From Lathyrus oleraceus (Eukaryota; Streptophyta; Magnoliopsida; Fabales; Fabaceae), in assembly GCF_024323335.1 (NCBI RefSeq), contig NC_066580.1, positions 85,979,391-86,043,390 of the forward strand: a stretch of DNA of 64,000 nt, read 5' to 3'. A program made the position numbers and the translations under genes. Position 1 is the stretch's first letter. Each line of letters begins with the position of its first letter. This document shows, piece by piece, positions 42,608 to 54,896 of the stretch. A model generated the notes under the pieces. That model was not told the DNA's origin, ran no database searches, and saw only the letters and a program-made list of their open reading frames with translations.

Positions 42608-44992
42608 TTAAGAGAAGTATTTCTTGACTGCATCTGCGTTCACAGGACGAGTGAACTCTTCACCATCCATAGTTGTAAGAATCAATGCACCTCCTGAAAA
42701 GGATCTCTTGACAACATATGTGCCTTCATAATTGGGAGTCCATTTTCCTCTAGAATCTAGCTTGAACGTCAAAATCTTCTTGAGCACAAGGTCTCCTTCT
42801 CTGAACACTCGAGGTTTGACCTTCTTATCAAAAGCTTTCTTAATTCTCTGCTGATATAACTGACCATGACACATGGGAGTCAATCTCTTCTCTTCTATCA
42901 AATTCAACTGGTCAAACCTGGTCTGACGCCATTGAGCTTCAGTCAACTTGGCTTCATGACCACACGCAACGAAGGAATCTCAACCTCTATGGGGAGCACT
43001 CCTTCCATACCATATACAAGAGAGAAAGGGGTTGCTCCTATTGAAGTGTGGGCGGATGTACGATACCCATGCAAACCAAAAGGGAGAATCTCATGCCAAT
43101 CCTTATATATGACAACCATCTTCTGGATAATCTTCTTGATGTTCTTATTCGCAGCTTTAACATATTGAAGTCTTTGCAATCTTGAAGTCTTTGCAAAGAG
43201 CTTCCACCATATTGTTATTCAAGTTCGATCCATTATCAGTAATGATCTTACTCGACACACCATAACGGCATATAATCTTATTCTCAATAAGCCTTACAAC
43301 AACTTGCTTGGTTACATTTGCATATGATGCCGCTTTAACCCATTTTGTGAACTAATCAATTGCCACTAAAATGAAATGATATCAATTCGAAGCATTGGGC
43401 TCAATCATCCCAATCATATCAATTCCCCACATGGAGAAAGGCCATGGGGAAGAGATATCATTCAATAGTGTCGGAAGAACATGAATCTTGTCAGCATAAA
43501 TTTGACACTTGTGGCACTTCTTCACAAATTTGCAACAGTCAGATTCCATTGTCAGCCAATAGTAACATTCTCGCAACATTTTCTTCGCCATTGCATGTCC
43601 TTTGGAATGAGTACCAAAGGAACCTTCATGCACTTCGGTCATCAACAAGTCTTCTTCGTGTCTATCCACGCATCTGAGCAAAACCATGTCGAAGTTTCTC
43701 TTGTACAGTATATCACCATTCAAGTAGAAGTTACCGACTAATCTTCTCAAAGTCTTCTTATCTTTCAAATATGCCCCAGGCGAGTAAATCTGACTTTGGA
43801 GGAAACATTTGATGTCGTAGTACCACAGCTTCTCGTCTTTGATCTCTTCAACAACAAACATATGAGCTGGCCTATCAAGATGCATCACAAACAAATTGGG
43901 AACTTCGTTCCAATACTTCACTATAATCATTGATGCCAGCATTGCAAGAGCATCTGCCATCCGGTTCTCATCTTGAAGGATATGATGAAATTCAACCTTT
44001 GTAAAGAAAGTTGAAATCCTCCTTGCATAATCTCTATATGGTATCAAACCGGGTTAATTTGTCTCCCATTCTCCTTTGGTCTGATTCACAACCAAAGTCG
44101 AATCACCGAAGACATCCAAATACTTGATTCTGATATTCATGGCCTCTTCAAGCCCCATAATGCAAGCTTCATATTCTGCCATGTTGTTCGTACACTTCAA
44201 AGTCAATCTATCTGTGAATGGAAAATGCGTGCCTTGAGGAGTAATAATCAATGCCCCAATGCCATTTCCATATTGATTAACAGCTCCATCAAATACCATG
44301 CCCCAATGGGAATCAGGTTCTGGCCCTTCTTCTAGCAGTGGTTCATCACAATCCTTCATTTTCAAGTACAAAATCTCTTCATCATGAAAATCATATTGCA
44401 CTAACTGATAATCCTCAATTGGTTGGTGAGCCAAATGGTCAGCCAAGATACTACCTTTGGTCTCTTTCTGAGATCGGTATTCAATATCATACTCTGATAA
44501 CAACATCTGCCAACGGGAAATTCTCCCAGTCAAGGCAGGCTTCTTAAATATATACTTGATTGGATCCATTTTTGATATCAACCAAGTAGTATGATTCAAC
44601 ATATACTGGCGCAGACGCTTAGCATCCCAAGCTAATGCACAACAAGTCTTCTCAAGCATAGAATACCGAGTCTCACAGTCGGTGAACTTCTTACTGAGGT
44701 AGTAGATTGAAAATTTTTTCTTCCCAGTCTCATCTTGCTGACCAAGAACATAACCATTACTATCTTCTAGCACAGTTAAATACATGATCAACGGTCTTCC
44801 TTCAACAGGTGGAGACAAAATCGGAGGCTCAAGCAAATACTCTTTGATACTATTAAATGCTTTCTGGCAGTCTTCGGTTCAATCACAAGACTGATCTTTC
44901 CAAAGAAGCTTGAATATAGGCGCACATGTGGTAGTCATGTGGGAAATGAATCTAGAAATATAATTCAAGCGGCCGAGAAAACCTCTGACTTG
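42608..44992 (-). pseudogene. pol 3' part of element M (RT end, RNase H, second RNase H, integrase)
   Basis: Minus strand, from the solo-LTR junction: RT thumb VRGFLGRLNYISRF; a TGA in place of a Trp codon near 44880; RNase H (RYSMLEKTCCALAW); second RNase H (FDGAVNQYGNGIG, NNMAEYEACIMGLEEA, FGDSTLVVNQ); a TAA at 44054-44056 in place of a likely Gln codon; the integrase zinc finger (HEEDLLMTEVHEGSFGTHSK, then CHKCQIYAD); and the core, including ITDNGSNLNNN near 43230. Further breaks are a stop near 43355, a deletion that removes the segment before AANKNIKK with the catalytic Glu region, and a frameshift near 42950. The C-terminal block ends VNADAVKKYFS at 42608. Not functional. Confidence 0.88.
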
Positions 44993-47239
44993 TGTAGAAC
45001 CTCAAATTTTCACCCTACCTTTTGTACATTCATTTCATATTAGGTCATTGACATAACATGGTCCACTGCATAACATTGCATTGTCCATTTGCCCAAGTGC
45101 AAGCCCACTGACAAATTAGGTCAAACTGGTCAGGAGATCAGGTCAAACAAGCAAGCATGTGACATTTTCATTGGAACAAAGACCTAGGGTTGATTTATCA
45201 AGTTCACATTGTCTAAGGATCATTTTGAAGTGGTTTGGCCAAAGATTGGATGATCAAAGCTCAACAGTCAAGCTGAATTTCTTCAAAAACCCTAGAAAGT
45301 CAACTATGGTCAACTGTGCCTGATTTTATGGATTGGAAGGTGTGAGATGGTTTGAAAGGCCTCATTCATGTCCATATAAGTCCCATTTGACATATCAAAT
45401 ACCAAGGTTGAAGATTTGGAGGTCAGATCAAGAGTTTCCAAAAATAGCAGGTGACCTGTAATTTCAACTGCCCAAAATGGAAACTTTTTCTCCTCAAAAT
45501 TACTTCATCATACAAGCTTCAAATGGAATTTTGTCCAACATGAAAGTTGAAGATCTTGATCTCACCATTCCAAAAAGTCCAAGAACTTGAAAGCCCCATG
45601 TGTGGTTGGCAAGATATGATCCAGTCATTTTCCAAAAATGCCCAAAATCAAAGTGCCATAACTTTCACATGGAGTGGCCAAATTGGATGGTTTTTCTTTG
45701 AGAAAACCACATTTGATGTGTACTTTCATAATCCATCATCACATTTTGCCAAAAGCCTTCACATAAAAAGGTCAATTTTCAAGTGCAACAATTAAAAACC
45801 AAGGGCAAAATGGTCCAAAACTCAAGTTACATGGAATTTTGAAATGAGACTTTTTGCAACACCTTCCAAATGTCATTTTTGACTTGTTTGAACCAAGTTT
45901 GGACAGAAAAATCAGCTGGTTTAAGAAAGGGCATATTGGACCAAAGCTTGAAAAATTGCACTTACACTAATCTTTTCCATTTTGCTAATTGGGATTAATT
46001 TTGGGATTAAGCCTTGGTATATATTGCTAATTATAACTGTTTTGCAAGATCACTAATCATTTCTTCAGATCCAAATAGAAAAATATCACAATTCTCTCAC
46101 TTTTTCTCCATTTTGTTCATTCACTTTTTTGATCAATTCTCCAAGAATTCACCATTCTTGTTGCTATTTCTTTGTTGATTCATCTCTTGCAGGTGATTGG
46201 CAAGCTCTGTTTGTGGAAATTGAAGCAAGAAACGTGCATAATTCCAACTGTCCAAACCTTGAGCTTCAATGGCAAATCGCGATTTCTCCATCTCCAAGAC
46301 TTGTTGAGCTACGAAATCATCACCAATCGTCTTCCTAATCAACATACTTCATCTGTTTTCGTGAATTGAAGCAAAATAAGCGTGAATCTATAACTGCACT
46401 TCGATCAAGGTTGGAATTCGACTCTAACCATTTGCCAAATTATGATATGATTCGCGTAAATCCTTGATTATAGAGTGCTAAGATGCTTGTAGTTTTGATT
46501 TTAATCAATTATTGAGAGAGAAATCTTGGATTAAAGTGTTGGTACCAAAACTTCTTTCAATCGATTCGCATTGTATAATAATTTCTGGACAATTTCGTTT
46601 GCATATTCGTGATGTACATACTTAGACCTTTCTATCCATATAAGATTTGTGCATTTTGGTTGAGGATTGATCGAAACCGAATTTGGAAGTGATGAACTCA
46701 AGAACGCGGATCAACACGTTCAATTTCTGGAAATAACTAGCGTTTAATCCATCATACTGCAATGCCAATTTGAATTCCTGTTTAGCGCCAAAACCGTCCA
46801 GTTACACGCTGACACCAAATAAATGATGCTACGTCGTTTTTGGCATGGCTGAGGATTATTTCAAAATTGCCACCAGAATTAATTTATTTCATTAAAAACT
46901 TAAATAAACATTCAATAATTCCATAAATCTTCAAAAAATCCAAACAAATTCAATTTTAATCCAAATTTAGTGGGAGTTTTTTTGTTAGATTCATAATTTT
47001 CTCTAGTTTTTATAGGCATGGTAACACAAGTTATGCTTGGTGGATTTTTGACGTTTGCCTATTGATCTTGTTCATGTGTATATTTTTGTATGTTTCACCA
47101 TTTCTAACATGAAATACTCATACCTTATCCAAATTGAATTAAATTTCACATGCTAATTCTTGACTCCTTTCTGGTTATTTTGATGTATAGTTTGTGAATT
47201 TTGGATCTCTGGTTTGGTAGATATGATGTGTGCAAGTTA

Positions 47240-47262
47240 AGTGTGACAATTTGTGTCACACT
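47240..47262 (+). promoter_or_regulatory. conserved LTR stem-loop, solo LTR
   Basis: Arms AGTGTGACA and TGTCACACT, loop ATTTG. The outermost pair is A-T here and G-C in F and L: a compensated change. Confidence 0.6.
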
Positions 47263-49044
47263 AGGTTAGGTCAATTTCATGATTTTATTTGACATGCCTA
47301 GGATTTTCCAATTGATCTCAAATTTTGCATGCTGTGTCTTGTATATGTCTAGTTTCACCATGATTTTTTGCATGAATTGTTGATTCATTTTCCATTTAAT
47401 TGAGATTTTTAATTGCTGGTTAGACATTTTTGGGCTTTGTTTGAGTGCTTGTCTTCCAAGTCTTGTGAGATGCTCATACTATATCATATGAATGTGAAAT
47501 TTGATGGAGTGATTCACAACATGTTCATTGTTAATTTGGCCTTGGTCCCATTCATTTCTTAAGTGTTTTCACAGTTTGGCACTTGATTGAAGTTGATGTT
47601 CATTTTGCTACCATGTGTTGACTTGTTTGGATTTCTGCTGACTTTATGATTTTCATTGACCTACTTCCTGTTGTCCAAATGGCATGAAATTTGATATGTG
47701 GTTCACTGAATGTGTCCTATTTAGGCTGGAATTTTTGTGGAATTTATTGAGCTGTTTAGGTATTTGTTTGAGTGAGATCATTCTGTTTGCTCCTATAGGA
47801 TTCACATTTGCCTAGCTTGATCTAATTTGTGCATAGAATAAATTTGGTGTATAGCTTGGACATGAGACCAATTGGATTCTCTTTGTATTTGATTAATGTT
47901 GACATTGATCATGTTTCACTTGCTGTTTTGACTTTTTTCCTTCTTTTTGACCCTAGGCTTGTCCTAGTGGTCTTGTATCTCATGTTTGAATGTGGTTTTC
48001 AGGTTAAGAGGCAAAATACCTTAAGGAGGTGGATTCACATTTGATTGAGATATCATTTGACATTGTACACTAACTTGTTTTGGTTTTGTAGGATGTTTGG
48101 CTCTTTTGAGTTGCTTGCACTTTGGTGCATTGGATTGTGTTTGTCTGTTTATAGCTAATTGTGAACCATTTGCTATTTAGTTATGTGATTGGTATACTGA
48201 TGATATTTGATTGATTTCAGGTACATTAGTTGCTAATATTGCTTTGCTTTGCTTGATAAGCAATTTGCACTGAGGTATAACATTCTTGTCTCCATGTAGT
48301 CTGGAAGACCTGGCCTGTTACTTGGCCAGGCACCTGTCTGAAGTCCTCCTTAAGAGGCAATGTTTGTGCTTGTTTACTTTTGTCCCCAAGCAGAAAAAAG
48401 TCCTTGATTAAGGCAATTGGAGGATAAAAGATATAAGCAATCTATCTCCTGCTCTTCTGTTGAGTCTTCCCTCTGCTCACACCACTGTGTTGATGCATTG
48501 GGACACAAACCCAAGATCTTGTACATTGTACAGTTGTGTCAGAGTCTTGAGTGTAGAAGGGTTCCTCCTTTCTGAACCCACGCTCCTTTGTCTGAAGCTC
48601 TCCCTGACCAGGGATAAGAGATGTGAAGTCTTATCTTCACTCTCCTTTCATCAGCTTCACCTTAGCCCCTCAATGGCAAGGTTAAGAGCTAACACTACCC
48701 CTGTACAGATGACTTGCTCTTGCAGTCTTACCCTTTGATTGAGCCCCTTTTGTGTGTATATAGTGTGTGCTACTTGTGAATGCTTGATTTACTGTTTGTG
48801 TTGAATAGGATAGGCTTGCTTCCTGTGCAAGTTAGCTAGAAACCTTGACTTAGGGACAATCTTGCATGATAACATCTAGGCTCGAGTTAGTCTCCCTAGT
48901 TGTGTTTCCCTCTGTCATCTGGTTAGGCTAGTCCTGTGTCCCTCCGTAGGGGAACTACGTCGCCCTGATCCTCATACCAGATGAGGTACGTAGGCAGGAG
49001 ATGAGCAGATCTCTCTGGGCGCCTGTGTCTTTGTTTTGTGTTAT

Positions 49045-49310
49045 TGTGTGCTTGGAAGCTGATGTAAGTCCATCGAGTGGCGTTCGGGTTCCAGTGTGGT
49101 TTCGTTTGGTTCGGATGCTGATGTAAGTCCAGTGATTGGCATTCAGGCTCCATGTTTGCCTTCTTGTGTGTGTTTTGGTTCGGATGCTGATGTAAGCCCA
49201 GTGATTGGCATTCAGGCTCCACGTTTGCCTTCTGGTGTGTGTTTTGGTTCGGATGCTGATGTAAGCCCAGTGATTGGCATTCAGGCTCCACGTTTACCTT
49301 TGCCTGTGTT
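49045..49310 (+). repeat. 69-bp tandem array in the solo LTR (about 4 units)
   Basis: The phrase ggttcggatgctgatgtaag begins at 49108, 49177 and 49246, each 69 bp apart, preceded by a diverged unit. Homologous to the arrays in L and F. Confidence 0.92.
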
Positions 49311-49786
49311 TGTTTGTGTGCGTGTTAGCCGAGCTACGGATGCTCTGATTCTCCTTCGTCCAAAGGAGATACGTATGCATAGGATATGATATCCTAGCGA
49401 GCATGTGTCGTTCCCCAGTCCGAACTACTTAGACTCTGATGTCTATGCTTGATAGACTAAGTAGGCCCAGGATGCTATATCCTGCCGAGTTAGTCTTGTT
49501 TGTTTCCTGTGTCTCATTCAGCCGGTATTTGTATGTGTGTGAGCAGTGTTTTTAGCAACCATTTCCCTTCCTATTGTGCGTGGATCCCGTCGAGTATGAC
49601 GGATGCGTAGGGGTGCTAATACCTTCCCTTCGCATAACCGACTCCCGATCCCATTCTCTTTGGTCGCGAGACCATGCTTTTTCCAAGTTTACTCTGAGCG
49701 TTTCCTTTCCCTCTTTTGGGACAAATAACGCACGGTGGCGGCTCTGTTGTTCTTGTTTTCCCGCCGGTTTTTCGCGTAATGCGACA

Positions 49787-50840
49787 ATTTACTTCTCAGT
49801 TTTGGGCGCAGGCATCTCTTGTATTGCTTTGACCTTGGCAGGATCAACTTCAATACCTTTCTCGCTGACAATAAAGCCCAAAAATTTACCAGAACGAACA
49901 CCAAAAGTACACTTATTGGGATTGAAGCGGAGCTTATACTTCCTCAAACGCTGGAATAACTTCAACAAATACTTAAGATGTTCCTCTTCATCAATTGATT
50001 TAGCAATCATGTCATCGACATACACTTCTATCTCTTTATGCATCATATCATGAAAAAGAGTAGTCATTGCTCTCTGGTAAGTTGCACCAGCATTCTTCAA
50101 ACCGAAAGGCATCACTCTATAACAGAATGTTCCCCAAGGTGTAATGAATGTGGTTTTCTCCATATATTCGGGTGCCATCTTAATCTGATTATATCCGGAA
50201 AATCCATCCATAAACAAAAAGACTTTGAATTTAGCAGTATTGTCTACCAACATATCAATGTGTGGCAGAGGTAAATCATCTTTTGAACTGGCTTTATGCA
50301 AATCTCTATAATCGACGCACATGCGGACTTTTCCATCTTTCTTTGGCACAGGCACAATGTTGGCCACCCATTGCGGATACTCAGCAATCACAAAGAAAAC
50401 CGACATCAATCTGCTTCTGAACTTCCTCTTTGATCTTCACAGCCATATCAGGATGCGTTCTTCTCAACTTCTGCTTGACTGGTGGGCATTCTCGCTTCAA
50501 CGAGAACCTATGATCCACAATATCAGAATCCAACCCAGGCATGTCTTGATAGGACCAAGCAAACACATCTGAATACTCTTGCAAAAGATCAATCAACCCA
50601 TTCTTAGCATCTAGACACAATCGAGACCCAATCTTGACTTGCTTCACATCATCCTTGGAACCCAAGTTGACTAGCTCAATCTGATCTTCAAACGGATGAA
50701 TAACCTTCTCATCTTGCTCAAGAAGACGAGATAATTCATCACTCACTTCTACATCATTTTCCTCCTCGGCTTTAAACACAGGGAATTCAAAATTCGGAGA
50801 AGGAGAAGGATCATTGTATTCAATGGGGTTAGGAACCAAC
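49787..50840 (-). pseudogene. pol 5' part of element M (linker and reverse transcriptase)
   Basis: Minus strand from the intron acceptor at 50841: an acidic linker, then VKIGSRLCLDAKNGLIDLLQ, the pre-RT phrase MPGLDSDIVDHRFSLKREC, and RT with YRDLHKASSKDDLPLPHID, FSGYNQIKMAPE and YVDDMIAKS near 50000-50020. It ends at PAPKTEK, where the solo LTR interrupts. A frameshift near 50385-50409 separates the two frames. The RT active-site box is intact but the chain is broken. Confidence 0.88.
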
Positions 50841-51093
50841 CTGCATAATGATTTGATATTTTGATTTTAGAGAAGTGAATTTGTGATCAAATATTATGCA
50901 GATGGAAAATCATATTGTTTATTTATGTTTTTTGTGATTACCATTTTCAGAAATAAGCAAAAAGTAAAAACAAAACATCAAAGATGTGGATGAATAGAAT
51001 TAATTTTATTGATGATCAATTTAAAATGCCCAACACAGTTCACTTCTCCCTTAGGCATAGGAGAAGGATTTTTTAAAATATAAAAGCAGTTAC
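50841..51093 (-). other. putative 253-nt intron between gag-pro and pol, element M
   Basis: Minus strand: donor CTAA|GTAACTGC, with the donor G being the last base of the Lys codon before the gag-pro TAA stop. The acceptor ATTATGCAG|GTTGG is at 50841. Removal leaves a complete Lys codon and runs on in frame into the pol linker. Same phase and nearly the same length as the F intron, in a diverged element. Confidence 0.72.
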
Positions 51094-53162
51094 TTAGATC
51101 GATGCAAAATAACAGGAATATCAACAACTCTCCAATTGTTGCATGTCTGTCCATGCGTCACAAAGTTGGTGCAGTCTTTCTCTTCGCTATCCTCTAGCAC
51201 ATCAGCTAAGTGTTGTTCATTCCCATGAATGAACCCTCCGCTATGGAATCTGAGTTGCATATCTTCAGATCTAACGGTTGACGAGACCTTCTGGAACCCC
51301 AAACCATTTCTTCCCTTGTTGTCGGCGACCTCTACCACGTGCCCCCATTTATCAATAGGACCTTCTTCAACAATCTTCTACGCATCTTTCAAAGAGGACA
51401 TAGCTGCCCTGACTCTCTTCTCAAAAGCAATACATAAGGCTTGGAACGGCGTTCCAACCTCATCCTTAGCTTCTACATACAAGAAAGATGACAGATGTCT
51501 AACCAACAGTGCTTTCTCACTTCCCACAATCACCAACTTGCCATTCTTGACAAATTTAAGCTTCTGGGCATAGTGGATGTAACAACCCCTGTCTCATGAA
51601 TCCATGGCCTTCCCAACAAACAACTGTAGGCCGGGTGAATATCCATTACCTGGAAAGTAATCTGAAAATTACTCGGACCTATCTTGACTGGAAGGTCCAC
51701 CTCTCCAATGACAGTCTTGTGAGAGCATCAAAGGCTTTGACAATTACTCCACTATACCTCATGGGGGCTCCTTGATAAGATAACTTTGACAATTTTGATT
51801 GTGGGATCACATTGAGCGATGACCCAGTGTCAACTAGCACATTTGACAAATCATCTTCTTTGCAATTCATCGAGATGAGAAAAGCCAGATTGTGATTTCT
51901 TCCCTCCTCAGGGAGTTCTTCATCGCAAAAGCTCAAATTATTGCATGAAGTGATGTTAGCCACTATATGATCAAATTGAGCCACAATAACATCTTGCTCC
52001 ACATATGCCTGTTCAAGAACTCTCTGGAGTGCTTCTCTGTGTGCTTCAGAATTCAAAAGTAGAGACCACACAGAAATCATAGAGAGGGTCTGGAGCAACT
52101 GCTCAACCACATTGAATTCACTTCTCTTGATCAGTCGGAGTACCTCATCATCATCACTATTGGCTTTCAAATTGCTGGATTCAGTAGACTTATCTCTTAA
52201 ACATCCAACAGGATTTACACTAGGCACCTCCTCCTTCTTACCAACAATCAACTATTCCTTATTCTTAGGGAACACTGGTCCAAAAACTTGACCACTGCGG
52301 GTCACCTTCATAAGATCTGCAATGGTCACTACTGAACTGGTCGTAGGCAACAAGACCTCTTGACCATTCTAAATCATTGTAGCATTGTATTGATACGGTA
52401 CAGCCTTATCAGATGCATATGGGACTGGTCCCGCCAACCGTATTACTAACGGAGAAAATGATCTATTGCTGACGTTTTGGCTACTGCTGCTATCATACTG
52501 AATTACAACCGCTATGGTTGCTTGAAAACAGGAACAATGACATTAACATCGTCATCTATTTGACGAGATTGAACAATCTGGATCATGCCTTCATCCCTCA
52601 GACGTTGGATGTCCCTTTTCACGACAACACACCCTCTTGGGTTCACACTACAAATATCACAACCATCGTGATCATGTTCGCATTCACTCACCAAACAAAT
52701 ATCTTTATGCATTTGCCCCAAAGACCTTCAGATAAACCGGACATCGAAAACTTTTCACCTGGACAGTTGTCCATCATACTCATTGAGGTATTCCCATGAG
52801 CAGACAAAGGATTAGCTTTCACATTAGGTGCGTGGTCTTCAAAAGACACTATGCCACTCTTCATAAGCTTTTGCACCTCATACTTCAGTGGATAAAAGTT
52901 CTCAACATCGTGCCCAGGTGCACCCTGGTGAAAAGCACAACGAAGTTCAGATTTATACCACCATGGAAGTGGTTATGGTGTCTACGGTGGATTCCTTGGT
53001 TGAATCAAATTCTTGAGGACTAAAGATGGGTACAGTTTTGCATATGACATAGGAATCAGGTCGAAAGAGACCTTCTTCCTCTCTAAATTTTGTTGCTGGT
53101 GATGAGTGTTGTTGGAATTATTGTTGTTGCATGCGTTTGTTCTTTGTTGCGGTTGTTGTTGT
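51090..53162 (-). pseudogene. gag-protease of element M (broken, 5' end cut by Athila-like LTR)
   Basis: Minus strand, right to left: a Gln/Asn-rich stretch and the YAKLYPSL phrase (52982-53162), a zinc-like region near 52880-52960, VKANPLSAHG, the Cys-rich patch (CEHDHDGCDICSVNPRGC) near 52630-52700, a spacer, and the protease region 51679-52251 with VDTGSSLNVIP, followed by the terminal frame 51090-51338. Multiple frame changes separate these pieces. The capsid domain lies beyond the insertion and is not seen. The last frame ends with the TAA that overlaps the intron donor. Confidence 0.82.
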
Positions 53163-54839
53163 TGATAACACTGAAATTTACGTATTTTCGACTCCGATTT
53201 CACATGCATTCTAGTTGTTTTATTGTCATTTTGTTGTTTTATTACTGTGTTTTCCTTTGTTTTCAGGTTTTTACTTTAATCGGAGCCCCGATCGAGAAAA
53301 GGAGTGAAAAAGGGCTAAAAACCCTAAAATTCAGCATTTTGTGCTTATGGCCTACCCCATGGCGGGCGCCACAGACCAACCCATGACGTGTCCAAGTCCA
53401 ACCTCCTCAACTCCCACGTTTCCCCACTACATCCATTAAAGCGCCCCACTTTGTGCTTGTGGGGGGCGCCATAGCCTTGTGGCGGGCGCCACAAGAAGGA
53501 AACGGTTTCCTCTATTTTCAAGTTGAAGGGAATCCAAGTCAATTCCACCTTTTTTATTTGCTTATAAATAGAAACGCGAATTCAATTTTACAATCATCCA
53601 AACTTAGAGCAGAGGCAAACTCAGAAGCAACTTTGTTTCACTTAGGCATATATTCAGTATTTTATAGTGGTAATCGCTTCGCATTGGAGTGTTACCATAA
53701 TTGTGTAATCAAGTCTGTGATAGAGTCTGTAATCGAGTTTGGAGCACTTTGGAAGGAAGTTAATCCTGCCACCATTTTCTTTTCCGCATTGCAATTTACT
53801 CAGTCCTCCGATTGGAGCAGGTTTTTATTACTCGCCTTTACTTTATTTATTTCCCGCACTCGCTTTACTTTATTTATTTCCCGCACTCGCCTTTACTTTA
53901 TTTATTTATCCCACTCGCTTTAAATTGTTTATTTCCTCGCACTCGCTTTAAATTGTTTATTTCCTCGCACTCGCACTACTTTTATTTACTTTCCGCACTC
54001 GCACTACTTTTATTTACTTTCCGCACTCGCACTACTTTTATTTAAATTAATGCACTTTTACTTTACCATGTCTAACTAAATCTAAAAGGTTAGAATGTAA
54101 GGATCGTAATTGAACCGATAATTCGTACCATTGTTCGTAGAAACACTTAAGGGCTGTTGTAACTTTCAACATAAGTTTTCCCGCACTTCAATTTTGTTGG
54201 GTAAGATCGAAAGCCGTCCAACGTCTTTATAAACTTAATTGTTTTTAACTATTTCAAAAACAGCGAAAGCGCTTTGTCTAGTTCATTAGGAGTTTTTAAC
54301 ATCAAGAAGAAAAGAGATTTTAAAACTATTCTCGGATGCGTTTATAAGTTTAGAGTCTGGTTCGTAAGAACCTCTTTTGGTTAAGAAATCCAGGTTATAA
54401 TACTTTTCAAATTAGTCAAGATACTATATTTCTTAAAAATAGGTTTACTACTCTAACGCAATGCGCGCCTTTTTATAAGTGACAATAAGAGGGTTTGATT
54501 AGGGAGTACAACTCGGTTCTAAATACGCGAAAGCGACAATTCCTGTTAAATTAGTTCTTTTCAAAGTAGGAAACATTGCCCATAAGTAGTTCTATTAGCA
54601 AGTACTTGGATTACCAATTGATTACGTGAATTACATTCGACCCTGTCTTTATTAATTATATTCTATTTCAATACTTTACTTTTAATGCACACTACAAAAA
54701 CACCTGTATTGACTGCCTTTGATAAACACCATAACAACAAATAACGATAGATTGACACTTGGTCTCTGTGGTTCGATAATCTTATATATTACTCTGACGC
54801 GTTCGTACACTTGCGAACATCAAGTTTAACAATTCATCA
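53163..54839 (+). repeat. Athila-like 5' LTR (1677 bp)
   Basis: Starts TGATAACACTG and ends AATTCATCA, inserted in a GTT-rich stretch of M gag. A TATA-like TATAAATA is at 53563-53570. The following primer-binding site fixes the orientation. Bases about 53850-54050 hold seven or so imperfect 27-29 bp units of the type cgcactcgc followed by an actttatttatt phrase. Family assignment rests mainly on the primer-binding site. Confidence 0.8.
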
Positions 54840-54845
54840 AGTTTT

Positions 54846-54864
54846 TGGCGCCGTTGCCGGGGAC
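54846..54864 (+). promoter_or_regulatory. primer-binding site of the Athila-like element
   Basis: TGGCGCCGTTGCCGGGGAC, six bases after the LTR end. This word is typical of Athila-type elements. The rest of the element is gone: within about 30 bp the sequence becomes the LTR of R. Confidence 0.85.
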
Positions 54865-54896
54865 CAATTTCGTCAAATTTCATTTTCCTGTCTGAG

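Larger units (their letters stand above)
44993..49786 (+). repeat. solo Ogre LTR inserted in the RT of M (4794 bp)
   Basis: Starts TGTAGAACCTC and ends ATGCGACA like the F LTR, with no internal region on either side. M RT resumes in phase across it. Flanking five bases are acttg (44988-44992) and attta (49787-49791), a target duplication now differing by two transitions. It carries TATATATT at 46018-46025, the LTR stem-loop at 47240-47262 and about four 69-bp repeats. It probably arose by LTR-LTR recombination of a full element. Confidence 0.92.

Noticed and set aside
53453..54045. Open frames of 60-156 codons rich in Phe, Tyr and Leu
   Set aside because: Generated by imperfect 27-29 bp repeats in the Athila-like LTR; no protein family recognised.
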